Source: CAZVXI01 sp964631295
GTDB lineage: Bacteria > Planctomycetota > Phycisphaerae > Phycisphaerales > SM1A02
DNA: 16,327 nt
Direction of reading: 5' to 3'
Assembly (NCBI GenBank): GCA_964631295.1
Contig: CAZVXI010000055.1
Span: 1 to 16,327 of the forward strand
The position numbers were made by a program, and so were the translations under genes. How positions within the stretch are numbered: position 1 is the first letter of the stretch; the number at the start of each line of letters is the position of its first letter. The notes under the pieces were generated by a model. The model did not search any database and was not told where the DNA came from. It saw nothing but the letters and a program-made list of their open reading frames with translations. This document shows positions 7,015 to 15,400 of this stretch, in pieces.

Positions 7015-7589
7015 TGCCCGAAAGCACATCCGCCAGGCATTGTGGCGCACGACGACAGCGACGACGGCGTGGCGGGATTCTCTTTGAAGTATTACTCTCG
7101 ATCGCGCTGTTCGCAGGTGCGGGGAGCGTTGTGCTTGGTATCACCGGCAGTGCGATCAAGCAGCAGGAACTCAACACACGCCGTCAACAGGCGCTTGATC
7201 TTGGCCGATCGCTGATGGCGTCGCTTGAGGCGGGGCTCACGACAGTCGCCGACATTCGCGACGGCCTGCCGCGCAAGCTCGGGTCAATCAGCGACTACAG
7301 CGAGCGGATCACCGATCGGGCGGATCGCGGACTACCCGGCTGGGTGACGTCGATCGTGACGCAGCGGACGGAGTTTCCCGGTTTGTCGCTGGTCGAGATC
7401 ACTGTACGTGAAGATATGCCCGGCAGTCGTTCAGTCGCGCTGCGCGATGAGGCGCAGGCGGGCGCGGATGGGCCGATCAGTGTGACTGTCCGGCAACTGG
7501 TTCGGCTGCGAGAAGAAGACCCCGAGGCGTGGGAAGTTGATGAGATGATTGAGGATCTGCCGCCGAGCAGCAGTGAGGATCAGTCGTGA
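7014..7589 (+). CDS. gspI: Minor pseudopilin GspI-like protein
   Basis: The product has 191 residues. A long basic leader (RRQRRRRG) precedes the hydrophobic helix GILFEVLLSIALFAGAGSVVLG. Cleavage with Glu at +5 requires the cut at G20|G21, leaving Gly instead of a hydrophobic residue at +1; a cut at G21|I22 would put Glu at +4. The body is poorly conserved in sequence, with a helix ITGSAIKQQELNTRRQQALDLGRS typical of GspI-type proteins and strands around LVEITVRE and ISVTVRQLVRL. The C-terminus (about 166-191) is acidic. Identification as GspI comes mainly from its position between gspH and gspJ. In the tip complex GspI pairs with GspJ and GspK. The stop (7587-7589) overlaps the next ATG (7589). 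Confidence 0.72.
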   Translation: MPESTSARHCGARRQRRRRGGILFEVLLSIALFAGAGSVVLGITGSAIKQQELNTRRQQALDLGRSLMASLEAGLTTVADIRDGLPRKLGSISDYSERITDRADRGLPGWVTSIVTQRTEFPGLSLVEITVREDMPGSRSVALRDEAQAGADGPISVTVRQLVRLREEDPEAWEVDEMIEDLPPSSSEDQS

Positions 7590-8377
7590 TGTGTTGCTCG
7601 CGTTCATCCCGGCGAATGAAAGATCGCGGCTTCACACTGCTGGAGGTATTGATCTCACTCGCTCTTATCAGCGCTTTGCTTGGCGCGCTGTTCGCGTTCT
7701 ACTTCAATCTGTTGCAGTCGCGCGCGCGGATTGCGGACCAAGCAGATCGTGTGCGCGGGGCGGAACTGATGATGGAGCACATTGAACGAGCGATCATGTT
7801 CTGCACCGCAGGCGATGTAATATTCGGGCCGGGGATTGATGGAAGCAATGATCGGCTGTCGATTCTCACGCGCGGGGTCCTCCCGGCGCTCGATGCTGAG
7901 CTTGCGAATCTATCGCTTATGGATTTGCAGCGCGTGGAAATCACGACATCACCCGGCGGGCCAGCCAGCATGCGGCGGACGGCGATGAAGACCGGGACAC
8001 ACGCTCGCGCTGGTACTGGTGTGCTGGCCAGCCAACTCGGCATGGTGCGATTCCGTTATTACAATGGCAGCCAGTGGCTGGATACATTCAATACCACGCA
8101 GGCTGGTGCGTTGCCTCACGCCATCGAGATTGCGATCTGGTTCGATGACCCGCGGCCACAGGATGAGATCGAAGCCGAAGCGGATGTCGCGATGGACAGT
8201 GAGCCGGCTCCTGAATCGAGTGATGATCTTTTCGATCCTCTGGCAGATGATATATTCTCTGAGCAGAGCAGCGTTGATGATCAGGATGACCAGTGGCCGC
8301 TGCCGGATCGGCATCGCATTCTCGTGATTCCTGACGCGGGACAGGCGTCTGAAGAGTCGGCGGAGGCTGCGCCATGA
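7589..8377 (+). CDS. gspJ: Minor pseudopilin GspJ
   Basis: The product has 262 residues from the ATG at 7589, which overlaps the gspI stop as TGATG; a GTG at 7586 and an ATG at 7616 are alternatives. The last would give the short leader MKDRG. A classical prepilin motif follows: G14|F15, FTLLEVLISLALISALLGAL, with Glu at +5 (E19). The middle of the protein carries the GspJ hallmark VRFRYYNGSQWLDTF (153-167), followed by the strand PHAIEIAIWF. Beyond this, about residues 188-240 are a very acidic insert (for example PESSDDLFDPLADDIF), and RHRILVIPDAG may be the displaced last strand. Usual GspJ length is about 190-220. GspJ forms the pseudopilus tip with GspI and GspK. The ATG of gspK overlaps the stop as ATGA (8374-8377). 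Confidence 0.82.
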   Translation: MCCSRSSRRMKDRGFTLLEVLISLALISALLGALFAFYFNLLQSRARIADQADRVRGAELMMEHIERAIMFCTAGDVIFGPGIDGSNDRLSILTRGVLPALDAELANLSLMDLQRVEITTSPGGPASMRRTAMKTGTHARAGTGVLASQLGMVRFRYYNGSQWLDTFNTTQAGALPHAIEIAIWFDDPRPQDEIEAEADVAMDSEPAPESSDDLFDPLADDIFSEQSSVDDQDDQWPLPDRHRILVIPDAGQASEESAEAAP

Positions 8378-9906
8378 ATCACACGCATCAATCGAAGCGA
8401 AGGCATGGTGGATTTGTGATTATTGCGGTCCTTGTCATTGTGATGAGCGCGCTGCTGATTGCAACGTCGATGTTGTATCTCATGCAGGCGGATGCAACGA
8501 TTGCTGCACACGGGCGCGATGCGAACACTGAGCGAGCATTGCTGTGGTCAGGTGTGCAGGTGGTGTCCGATGAACTCGAACGGCAGCGTGAAACGTTTCT
8601 GCGCGGTTCACTGCCGGATCTTGATGAGCAGTATGTATTGTATGAACGAAACGGACGAGCGGGAGTCGTACGATTGATGCCTGTGGGTGCCGATGGCGCG
8701 CGTGCGGTTCCTGAGTCAGCCAAGCTGGACGTCAATATTGCAACGCGGGAGATGCTTGCATCGTTCGATCTGATCAGCGAGCAACTGGCGCAACGGATTA
8801 TTGCGCATCGTGATCAGACGCTCGGTCGGCCCTTGCAATCGGTTGCAGAGTTGCTGGAGGTTGATGGTATCACACCAGAGGTACTGTACGGGCCGATGGA
8901 TGAGATTGACTATCTCTCAGATGCGCGAGGCGAGGATGGTGGCGTGGGCGAGCGCATCCGGACACGTCTGCTCGGTGCGGAGCCGCGCGGACTGGCGGAC
9001 CTGCTCACAGTCTGGAGCATCGAGCCTGCGCTGCAGCGCAGCGGGAAATTGCGAATCAATCTGAATGTGGAATGGTCTGATGAACTCGAAGAGCGCGTCA
9101 CCGAGCGATTCGATGAGAATGCGGCCAACCTGCTGAAGCAGATCTTCGAGACAAATACCTTTGATAATGAGTCTGTTCTCTATAATGTTCTGAAGTTCTT
9201 CAATGTTGATGCTGACGAATGGCCAGAGATTATTGATACATTCACATCCGAGGAAGGTGAACACCACTTCGCGCGAGTGAACATCAACCACGCGCCGGCA
9301 GAGGTGCTGGCAGCGCTGCCCGGCATCGATCAGGATGCTGCCGATGAGATTGTGCAGGCGCGCGATCGCATGTCTGAAGAAGACAGGGAGACGATCGCAT
9401 GGTGCGCGATGGCGGAGGTGCTGGATGTCGATGCATATATTGAGCTGGCAGGTCTGCTGACGACGCGCAGCTGGACGTATCGGCTGCGGCTTGCGGTGGG
9501 GGAGGTTGATGTGAATGAGCCGGACGCACCGCTTGAGCACATGTCGATCGCGGAAGTTGTGATCGACCTCGCGTCGCCTCGGGCTCGGCTGGCATATTTG
9601 CGCGATGTGACAATGTTCGATGTTGCTTCAGCGCTGGCGAGCGGCGGGGGTGATGCTTCGAGCGATGAGCGTGATCTCGGGCTCGGCAATCCGGATGTCA
9701 GCGGAGCGATTCCTGAGACCGAAGCAGTCGATGAGTCGGCGATGAATCCATTGCCTGATCCTGAGCAGCCGCTCGATGATGCGCCGTCGATGGACGATCC
9801 GATGGATGTGGCAGATGAGACCAGCAACGCGTCGCCGGATACTTTAGCGCCAAGCGGCAGTTCGAAGGGTGGCACGCGAATCGGCCGATGGATTCCGGGG
9901 CAATAA
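8374..9906 (+). CDS. gspK: Minor pseudopilin GspK
   Basis: GspK caps the pseudopilus tip. A prepilin-type N-terminus is present with cleavage expected at G13|F14, before FVIIAVLVIVMSALLIATSM. Position +5 is Ala (A18) instead of Glu, and absence of Glu5 is the hallmark that separates GspK from the other pseudopilins. Two helix-hairpin-helix/SAM-like segments are visible. The first is KLDVNIATREMLASFDLISE (117-136) and on to about 170. The second is RVNINHAPAEVLAALPGIDQ (301-320) and on to about 355. The region between them (about 175-300) is helical and hydrophilic. A strand-rich part with RSWTYRLRLAVGEVDV and IAEVVIDLASPRARL follows. From about 424 to 510 the tail is disordered and rich in Asp, Glu, Pro and Ser. 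At 510 residues it is much longer than most GspK (about 320). Confidence 0.85.
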   Translation: MNHTHQSKRRHGGFVIIAVLVIVMSALLIATSMLYLMQADATIAAHGRDANTERALLWSGVQVVSDELERQRETFLRGSLPDLDEQYVLYERNGRAGVVRLMPVGADGARAVPESAKLDVNIATREMLASFDLISEQLAQRIIAHRDQTLGRPLQSVAELLEVDGITPEVLYGPMDEIDYLSDARGEDGGVGERIRTRLLGAEPRGLADLLTVWSIEPALQRSGKLRINLNVEWSDELEERVTERFDENAANLLKQIFETNTFDNESVLYNVLKFFNVDADEWPEIIDTFTSEEGEHHFARVNINHAPAEVLAALPGIDQDAADEIVQARDRMSEEDRETIAWCAMAEVLDVDAYIELAGLLTTRSWTYRLRLAVGEVDVNEPDAPLEHMSIAEVVIDLASPRARLAYLRDVTMFDVASALASGGGDASSDERDLGLGNPDVSGAIPETEAVDESAMNPLPDPEQPLDDAPSMDDPMDVADETSNASPDTLAPSGSSKGGTRIGRWIPGQ

Positions 9907-9929
9907 TCCTGCGGGAGATGAATCAACGC

Positions 9930-11456
9930 ATGGCACGTGGGCCGATCATTGCAATCGAACTCGGGCAGCACACGCTGCGGGCGATGCGCGCGCGACTGTA
10001 TGGCGACGGCCTGCATGTCGAGCAGACGCTTATTGCCGACGTTCCTCAGGAGCACGCAGACGATCATGAAGCATTGGGCGGGTGGCTGGCGGAACAGCTT
10101 CGCGCGAGCGGTTTTGTGCGCAGCAGAGCGACATGGGTGCTCTCGCGCGAGCGTGTAGGCTTCAAGCGTTTGTCGCTCCCGACGGACGACGCAGCAGAGT
10201 TGCCCGGCATGGTTCGTCTCGCGATGCAGCGCGATCTTCCATTTGACGCAGACAATGCCGTCATCGACTTCCTGCCCGGCGAGACAGTGAATGGTTCCAC
10301 GGATGTGATCGCCGTCGCAGTGCCGGATGAAGCGATCGCGCAGATTCGCGCGGTTGCCGGGGCGAGCGGGTTCGGTGTCGGCCGGATTGCGCTGCGCAGC
10401 ATGGGGACGGCTGCGCTCATCAACGGGCTTGGCGACGCACATAAGCCGGGCGGGACGCTCGCGATTGATGTGCGTCCGACGAATGTCGAGTTCGCTGTGA
10501 TTACCGATCAGGGTGTGCGATTCTCCCGTGCGATTGATCTGCCGCATGGCGATTCTTCGGAAGACGCAGCCGAGAACGTCGTTACGGAGACACAGCGCAC
10601 ATGGATGAGCTATCGTCTGTCGAAGGATGCCATCGACGTGCAGCAGGCGGTGATTGTCGGTGATGAAGCAGTTGCCCGGGCATGCATCGAACGCGTGAAG
10701 GACATCTTGAATCGGCCGGTACAGCGCGTTGATGCGCACCCGCTTGTTGACTGCAATGGAGCAGGCATGCACGGGCTCTGGCCACTGGCGGGCGTTCTGC
10801 TTGAAGCGCACGTTCATCTGCCGATGATCGACTTTGCGAACCCCCGCCATGCGCCAGATCTGGAAGCACAGCGGCGTAAGCGCATGCTGTTTGGTTCGGC
10901 CATTGCTGCGGTACTGCTGCTCGCGGTGTGGACTTTCGCCAAGCGCGACCTTGATTCTCTGCAAATCCGGATTGATGAACTCACTGAGCAGCGCAACAAC
11001 ATTGCTGGCGACTACATGCGTTACACGCGCGATGTACTGAAGCGCGACCACATCGAACAATGGGAACAGGTCCACGTGGACTGGCTCGCGCATCTGAGTC
11101 AGTTGTGCGATATCGCGCCGGACCCCACACGTGTCGTGCTCGATCAGTGGGGCGGCGCACTGAACTTTCGCGGGGTGCAGTGGGATCGTCGTGCAGATGC
11201 AGGCGAGCGGTGGTCGACACCGGGTGATATCACCATCAACGTGAGTGGCGAGGCAGTTGATCGCGCCACCGCGGATGCGTTCCGCGAAACGCTTGTGAAG
11301 AACGACATCTACGCGACGACATCGACAGGGACAGATCAACCCGGTGGCAAGCGCCTGCCGTTCGGGTTTGATTACAAACTGCGGACCGTGCCGGGCGCGC
11401 TGCCGGCTGTTGCGGGTGACGGTCGGACGGCCCTTGCTGCGGAGGGTACGCCATGA
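9930..11456 (+). CDS. gspL: GspL: PilM-like actin fold fused to a PilN-like membrane part
   Basis: GspL is an inner-membrane platform protein that links the ATPase GspE to the periplasmic part. The start is uncertain among ATGs at 9888, 9918 and 9930. GGGAG (9913-9917) is too close to 9918 and 12 bases from 9930, and MARGPIIAIELGQHTLRAM fits the family opening best from 9930. Numbered from 9930 (508 residues), about 1-300 is a complete PilM/actin-like domain. It shows the phosphate-loop-like IAIELGQHTLRAM, then VGFKRLSLP and GTLAIDVRPTNVEFAVITDQ, as in PilM. DFANPR (301-306) marks the PilN-type junction. A single membrane helix follows (about 320-337, GSAIAAVLLLAVWTFA). Then come a coiled-coil-like stretch (RIDELTEQRNNI) and a periplasmic ferredoxin-like domain ending near 490. 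The ATGA overlap with the next gene (11453-11456) indicates coupling. Confidence 0.85.
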   Translation: MARGPIIAIELGQHTLRAMRARLYGDGLHVEQTLIADVPQEHADDHEALGGWLAEQLRASGFVRSRATWVLSRERVGFKRLSLPTDDAAELPGMVRLAMQRDLPFDADNAVIDFLPGETVNGSTDVIAVAVPDEAIAQIRAVAGASGFGVGRIALRSMGTAALINGLGDAHKPGGTLAIDVRPTNVEFAVITDQGVRFSRAIDLPHGDSSEDAAENVVTETQRTWMSYRLSKDAIDVQQAVIVGDEAVARACIERVKDILNRPVQRVDAHPLVDCNGAGMHGLWPLAGVLLEAHVHLPMIDFANPRHAPDLEAQRRKRMLFGSAIAAVLLLAVWTFAKRDLDSLQIRIDELTEQRNNIAGDYMRYTRDVLKRDHIEQWEQVHVDWLAHLSQLCDIAPDPTRVVLDQWGGALNFRGVQWDRRADAGERWSTPGDITINVSGEAVDRATADAFRETLVKNDIYATTSTGTDQPGGKRLPFGFDYKLRTVPGALPAVAGDGRTALAAEGTP

Positions 11457-12424
11457 CGAGCCCGACGCGCATGATTGCGATGGCCGTGGGCGGTGTGCTT
11501 GCGGTGTGGATCGGCTGGTCGGTCATTGACAGCGGATGGCTGACGCCTCGCGCCGGGATGCTGGCAGACATTGATGAACTCGAATCGAGCCTTGTGCAGC
11601 GGCGCGAGGCACTCAACCGTGCTCCGCGGATCAGGCGCGATCTGGTACTCGCTGCCAATCGCACACTGGCCGGCGAGGTGCAGGCGGTGGATCATCGCTT
11701 CCGCACGCGGCTGAATCGCATCACGGAGCAGGTTGGCCTGGCCAGTCCGTCGGTTGGAACGGGCGGCACATCGGTTCGGCAGTCTCCGGCGCGGCGTTTG
11801 TTCAGCCGGCGTGGTGCGCAGCGGGCGTTTCATGAGGAGATCGACTTCGTGGAACTGGAAGGGTGGGTCAATGGCCGCGGGACGCTTGCGGAGGTGCTGG
11901 AGTTGATTGATCGCATTGAAGCAGAGCCGTGGATCAAGCGGATCGAGTCTGTCGGGCTGACGCCGCGTGATAACGGCGGACGTTTCGATGTGGCAGTGCG
12001 GCTGCGGACGCTGTTCATGCCGAATCGCGGGCCGGACGAAACACCAACCGAGGCATACGACGGGCAGCGGCTGGCGCGGTTGGCGTCACTGATCGGCAGG
12101 AACCCGTTCCGGCTCGCTCCGGACCCGCCACCACCACCAGCAAAACCGGCTGAGCCAGAGCAAACCGAGCCTGCTCCGCCGCCGCCGGAGTTCCCGTATG
12201 GGGAATGGATGCTCACTGGCGTAGCGCAGGGGCCCGATGGTGCAGAAATCTGGCTGAACAGCCGAAAGAATCAGGAGAACCGGCGGCTCGCCGTGGGCGA
12301 TCGTATTGGCGATGCCACGCTCATTGCGGCCAATGGGGAGTTTGCAACGTTCACGATCGAGGAGTCTCATTTCCGGATTCGAGTTGGCGGAACGCTCAAT
12401 GACAGGCAGCCCGTCGACGTATGA
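11453..12424 (+). CDS. GspM/PilO-like protein with fused C-terminal GspC/PilP-like HR domain
   Basis: The product has 323 residues. Residues 1-8 are cytoplasmic, about 9-30 form one membrane helix (IAMAVGGVLAVWIGWSVI), and about 38-95 are a helical, coiled-coil-like stretch. Residues about 128-188 look like the ferredoxin-like fold of GspM/PilO (VELEGWVNGRGTLAEVLELI, then IESVGLTPRDNGGRFDVAVRL). A proline-rich linker follows (222-247). Residues about 248-315 resemble the homology region of GspC/PilP: EWMLTGVAQGPDGAEIWLN, then LAVGDRIGDATLIAANGEFA and IRVGGTL. In standard systems the HR domain of GspC binds the N0 domain of the secretin GspD. That fits this gene standing directly before gspD and the lack of a separate gspC here. 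No single gene symbol is given because two functions are combined. The HR domain call rests on pattern recognition and not on a profile search. Confidence 0.75.
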   Translation: MTSPTRMIAMAVGGVLAVWIGWSVIDSGWLTPRAGMLADIDELESSLVQRREALNRAPRIRRDLVLAANRTLAGEVQAVDHRFRTRLNRITEQVGLASPSVGTGGTSVRQSPARRLFSRRGAQRAFHEEIDFVELEGWVNGRGTLAEVLELIDRIEAEPWIKRIESVGLTPRDNGGRFDVAVRLRTLFMPNRGPDETPTEAYDGQRLARLASLIGRNPFRLAPDPPPPPAKPAEPEQTEPAPPPPEFPYGEWMLTGVAQGPDGAEIWLNSRKNQENRRLAVGDRIGDATLIAANGEFATFTIEESHFRIRVGGTLNDRQPVDV

Positions 12425-12470
12425 ACACAATCTGAATCTTCGAATCCGAAGGTGAGTTGGCGGAGCCAGG

Positions 12471-12489
12471 CCACGGTACACCGTGGAGG
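12471..12489 (+). promoter_or_regulatory. Hairpin overlapping the ribosome binding site of the secretin gene
   Basis: CCACGG (12471-12476), the loop TACA and CCGTGG (12481-12486) form a perfect 6-bp stem. Its 3' arm shares the first two G residues of GGAGG (12485-12489), the Shine-Dalgarno sequence 8 bases before the ATG at 12498. The structure could partly occlude the site and limit secretin translation. GspD is the first gene in the H-D part of the operon that is not overlapped with its predecessor (73-base gap, 12425-12497). Confidence 0.35.
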
Positions 12490-12497
12490 AGCGCAGG

Positions 12498-15400
12498 ATG
12501 CGTCCCACCGAGAAGACGGCACAGTGTGTCGTTGCGTTGAGAATACGAGTGCAGTCACGCGGGCAGGCAGTTATGCCGGCTGTGGTCGCAAGCGCGATCA
12601 TGTTGTTGCTGCTGAGTCTGCTTGCAGCATCCGGAGTTGCTGCGCAGCCGATCAACGCGAACGACGACAAGACGAGCGAAACGACCAGCGGGGCAGTCGA
12701 TGTGGGCAGCAACGCCGCTGCCGTGGATGATGAAGCGAACATCAAGTTCAACTTCCAGGATGCCACGTATCGGCAGGTGATTGATTTCTTCTCGCGCGCA
12801 ACTGATCTCCCGGTCGTATGGGAGACAGATGTACCCGAGGGAAAGCTCAGTTATATATCACCCGAGTCGTACACGCGTGCTGATGCGCTGCGCGTGTTGA
12901 ACATTATTCTGCAGTCGCGCGGGGTGATGCTCCGCGTGGACAACGACATGCTGTATCTCCAGAGGCTCACGGAGATGCAGCGGGAGAACATCCCCACATA
13001 TATTGGTGAACTTCCGGGCAACGTCACGGCGGATCAGATCGTCTCGGTTGTCCGTCCGTTGAATATCGCGCTGGCCAAGCCGCTGGCAGAGCAACTCAAG
13101 TCGATGATTGCCGAGTACGGTTCCATCACGCCGCTGGAACAGCAGAATGCTCTGCTTATCACCGAGACGGCCGCGCAAGTGCGCCGCGTCACAGCAATCA
13201 TTGAGGAACTCGATCGCGAAGATCCCGATGGTGTGATCGAAATCATCGCGGTGCGCAACGCGGATGTGACCGAACTGATGCAGGCGCTTCAGGCGCTGCT
13301 CAGCCAGAAGGTTGAGAAGTACGTCATCAATCAGCAGGGCAAGCAGGTCAAGCTGGAAGAAGAATCGCTGCCCGGGCTGAATATCACGCCGGACATTCGC
13401 ACAAACTCGGTCGTTGCCAAAGGCGTTCAGAGCAGGATTGACAAACTCAAAGAAGTGGTCGAACTGCTTGATGTTCCTGCGACGTCCGGCAGGCGAACGA
13501 TGCGCACATTCCAGTTGCTGACGCTCACCGCGCCCGAGGCGGAGCGGCAACTCAAGAAGCTCTACGCACAGGTGAAAAAGGAGGAGCAGCCGACGATCGT
13601 TGCGGTTGCTGAGCAGGGGCAGGTGACCGTGATTGGTTCGGCTGACCATGTGCGTGAGGCAGTCACACTGCTCGCGGAAATTGACGGAGGCGTCGCTGAC
13701 CCATCAGGCGGCAGCACCATCGCAGCCGACGATCGCGCGATGGCATTCGTGCAGGTCGAACAGGCAGATGCAACCGCTCTGATCGATGCCATCCAGGGTG
13801 TGTTGAACCAGCGGCAGAAGCTTCAGACGAAGATTGTCGCAGGGCCTGATGGCCGCTCCATCATTCTCTCCGGCTTCGCGCGCGATGTTGCATCAATCGA
13901 GAAACTCGTGCCCATGCTCGACAAGGCGCAAACGGTCGAGCAGCAGGTTCGACTGCTTCGCCTCTCCAGCAGCAATCCCATCAAGACGCTCAACGATGCG
14001 CGCACGCTGTATGACAAACAGGTTGAAACAACAGACACTCAGTGGGCACTTGATCTGGATTTCGATCCGGAATCGAGCCAGTTGACAATGATCGGAACGC
14101 AGGCGGCGCTTGAGAAGTTCAGTGAGTCGCTGCAACTCATCGAGCAGCGGACAGTGGTCGAGCGTGAGACGCGGCAGATCAAACTCACCGCGCTTCCGCC
14201 GAGCGAGTTCGCCAACATGCTGAGCATGATTGCGCGGCGACTGCTCGAACCGCGTGACGGTTCTGCGTATGTTGAGCCGGTCTTCGATGCAATCGATCCG
14301 CTCGATCTGCTGATTGTGACAGCCAGGTCTGATCAACTGCCGGTGATTGAAGGATTGATCAAGCAGTTCGAGCAGGCTGAACTGGCAGATGAAACCGAGA
14401 TTCGCACCTACGACATCGTGCACGCAGACCTGAACGCGATCGCCGCGGCGATTCGTCAACTGGCATCATCCGGTGCGATGCGACCGGCAGGTGTTGATCG
14501 AAATACGCCGGTGTCGGTGTCGACTGATCCTGCGAGCGGGCTGCTGATCGTGGCTGCACCATCGCGCGCGTTTGAGCGTATCAACGAAGTGATTGAACAA
14601 CTTGATGCCCGCCGCGCAGGCCCTGCGACGCAGTTGCGATTCTTCAAACTCGAGTTCGCACAGGCAGATACGCTGGCCGGGATGTTGCGCGATGTGCTCG
14701 TCGCGCGGTTGAACGAGGAGGTTCCCGAGGCAGGGCCGAACGCCCAGCAACTGTTGAATGTGACGGCCGACCGCAAGACGAACACGCTGATCATCTCTGC
14801 GCCCGAGGCGATCATGCCCGTGGCGGAAGAACTCATCGAGCAACTTGACACTGCATCTGCCGCGGTCGGTGAGCCGGTGATTCGTGTGCGGCCGCTGACG
14901 TTCGCTGATGCGTCGGAAGTCAGTCAGTCGCTTTCGACGGCAATGGCGAGCATGGTCAGCAAGGCAACCGGCGAGCAGATGAACGTGAAGCTGATTGCCA
15001 CGCCGGGCTCGAACGCGATCATTCTCGTTGGCCCGCAGGACGATCTTGCGGAGATTGAATCGCTGATTGAGCCGCTCGACGCGCGTCCGGCAATGGATGC
15101 CATTGATGCGCGCACGTTCGCGCTTGAGCATGCCGATGCGCCGACAATCGCGCCGGTTGTGCAGAACCTGCTGACGGATCAGCAGTTGTCGGATCCGCGT
15201 CTGATCATGGAGCGCATTCGTCGCAGTCGTGGGGAGATTGATCTTGAGCCGCGCATCCGCGTGGAAGCGGACGCGCGCACGAACTCGCTGATTGTTTCCG
15301 GCCCACAGCGCACGGTTGCACTTGCTGAGTCGCTGATCGGTCAGCTTGACGAGGCTGAGGATGCCGCCGAACGAATCGTTGGCACGTACACGCCTCGGAA

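Noticed and set aside
9330..11339. Long open frame (669 codons) on the minus strand opposite gspK and gspL
   Set aside because: It lies wholly antisense to two well-supported genes, is rich in Arg, His and Cys without any recognisable domain, and is a typical shadow frame of high-GC coding DNA.
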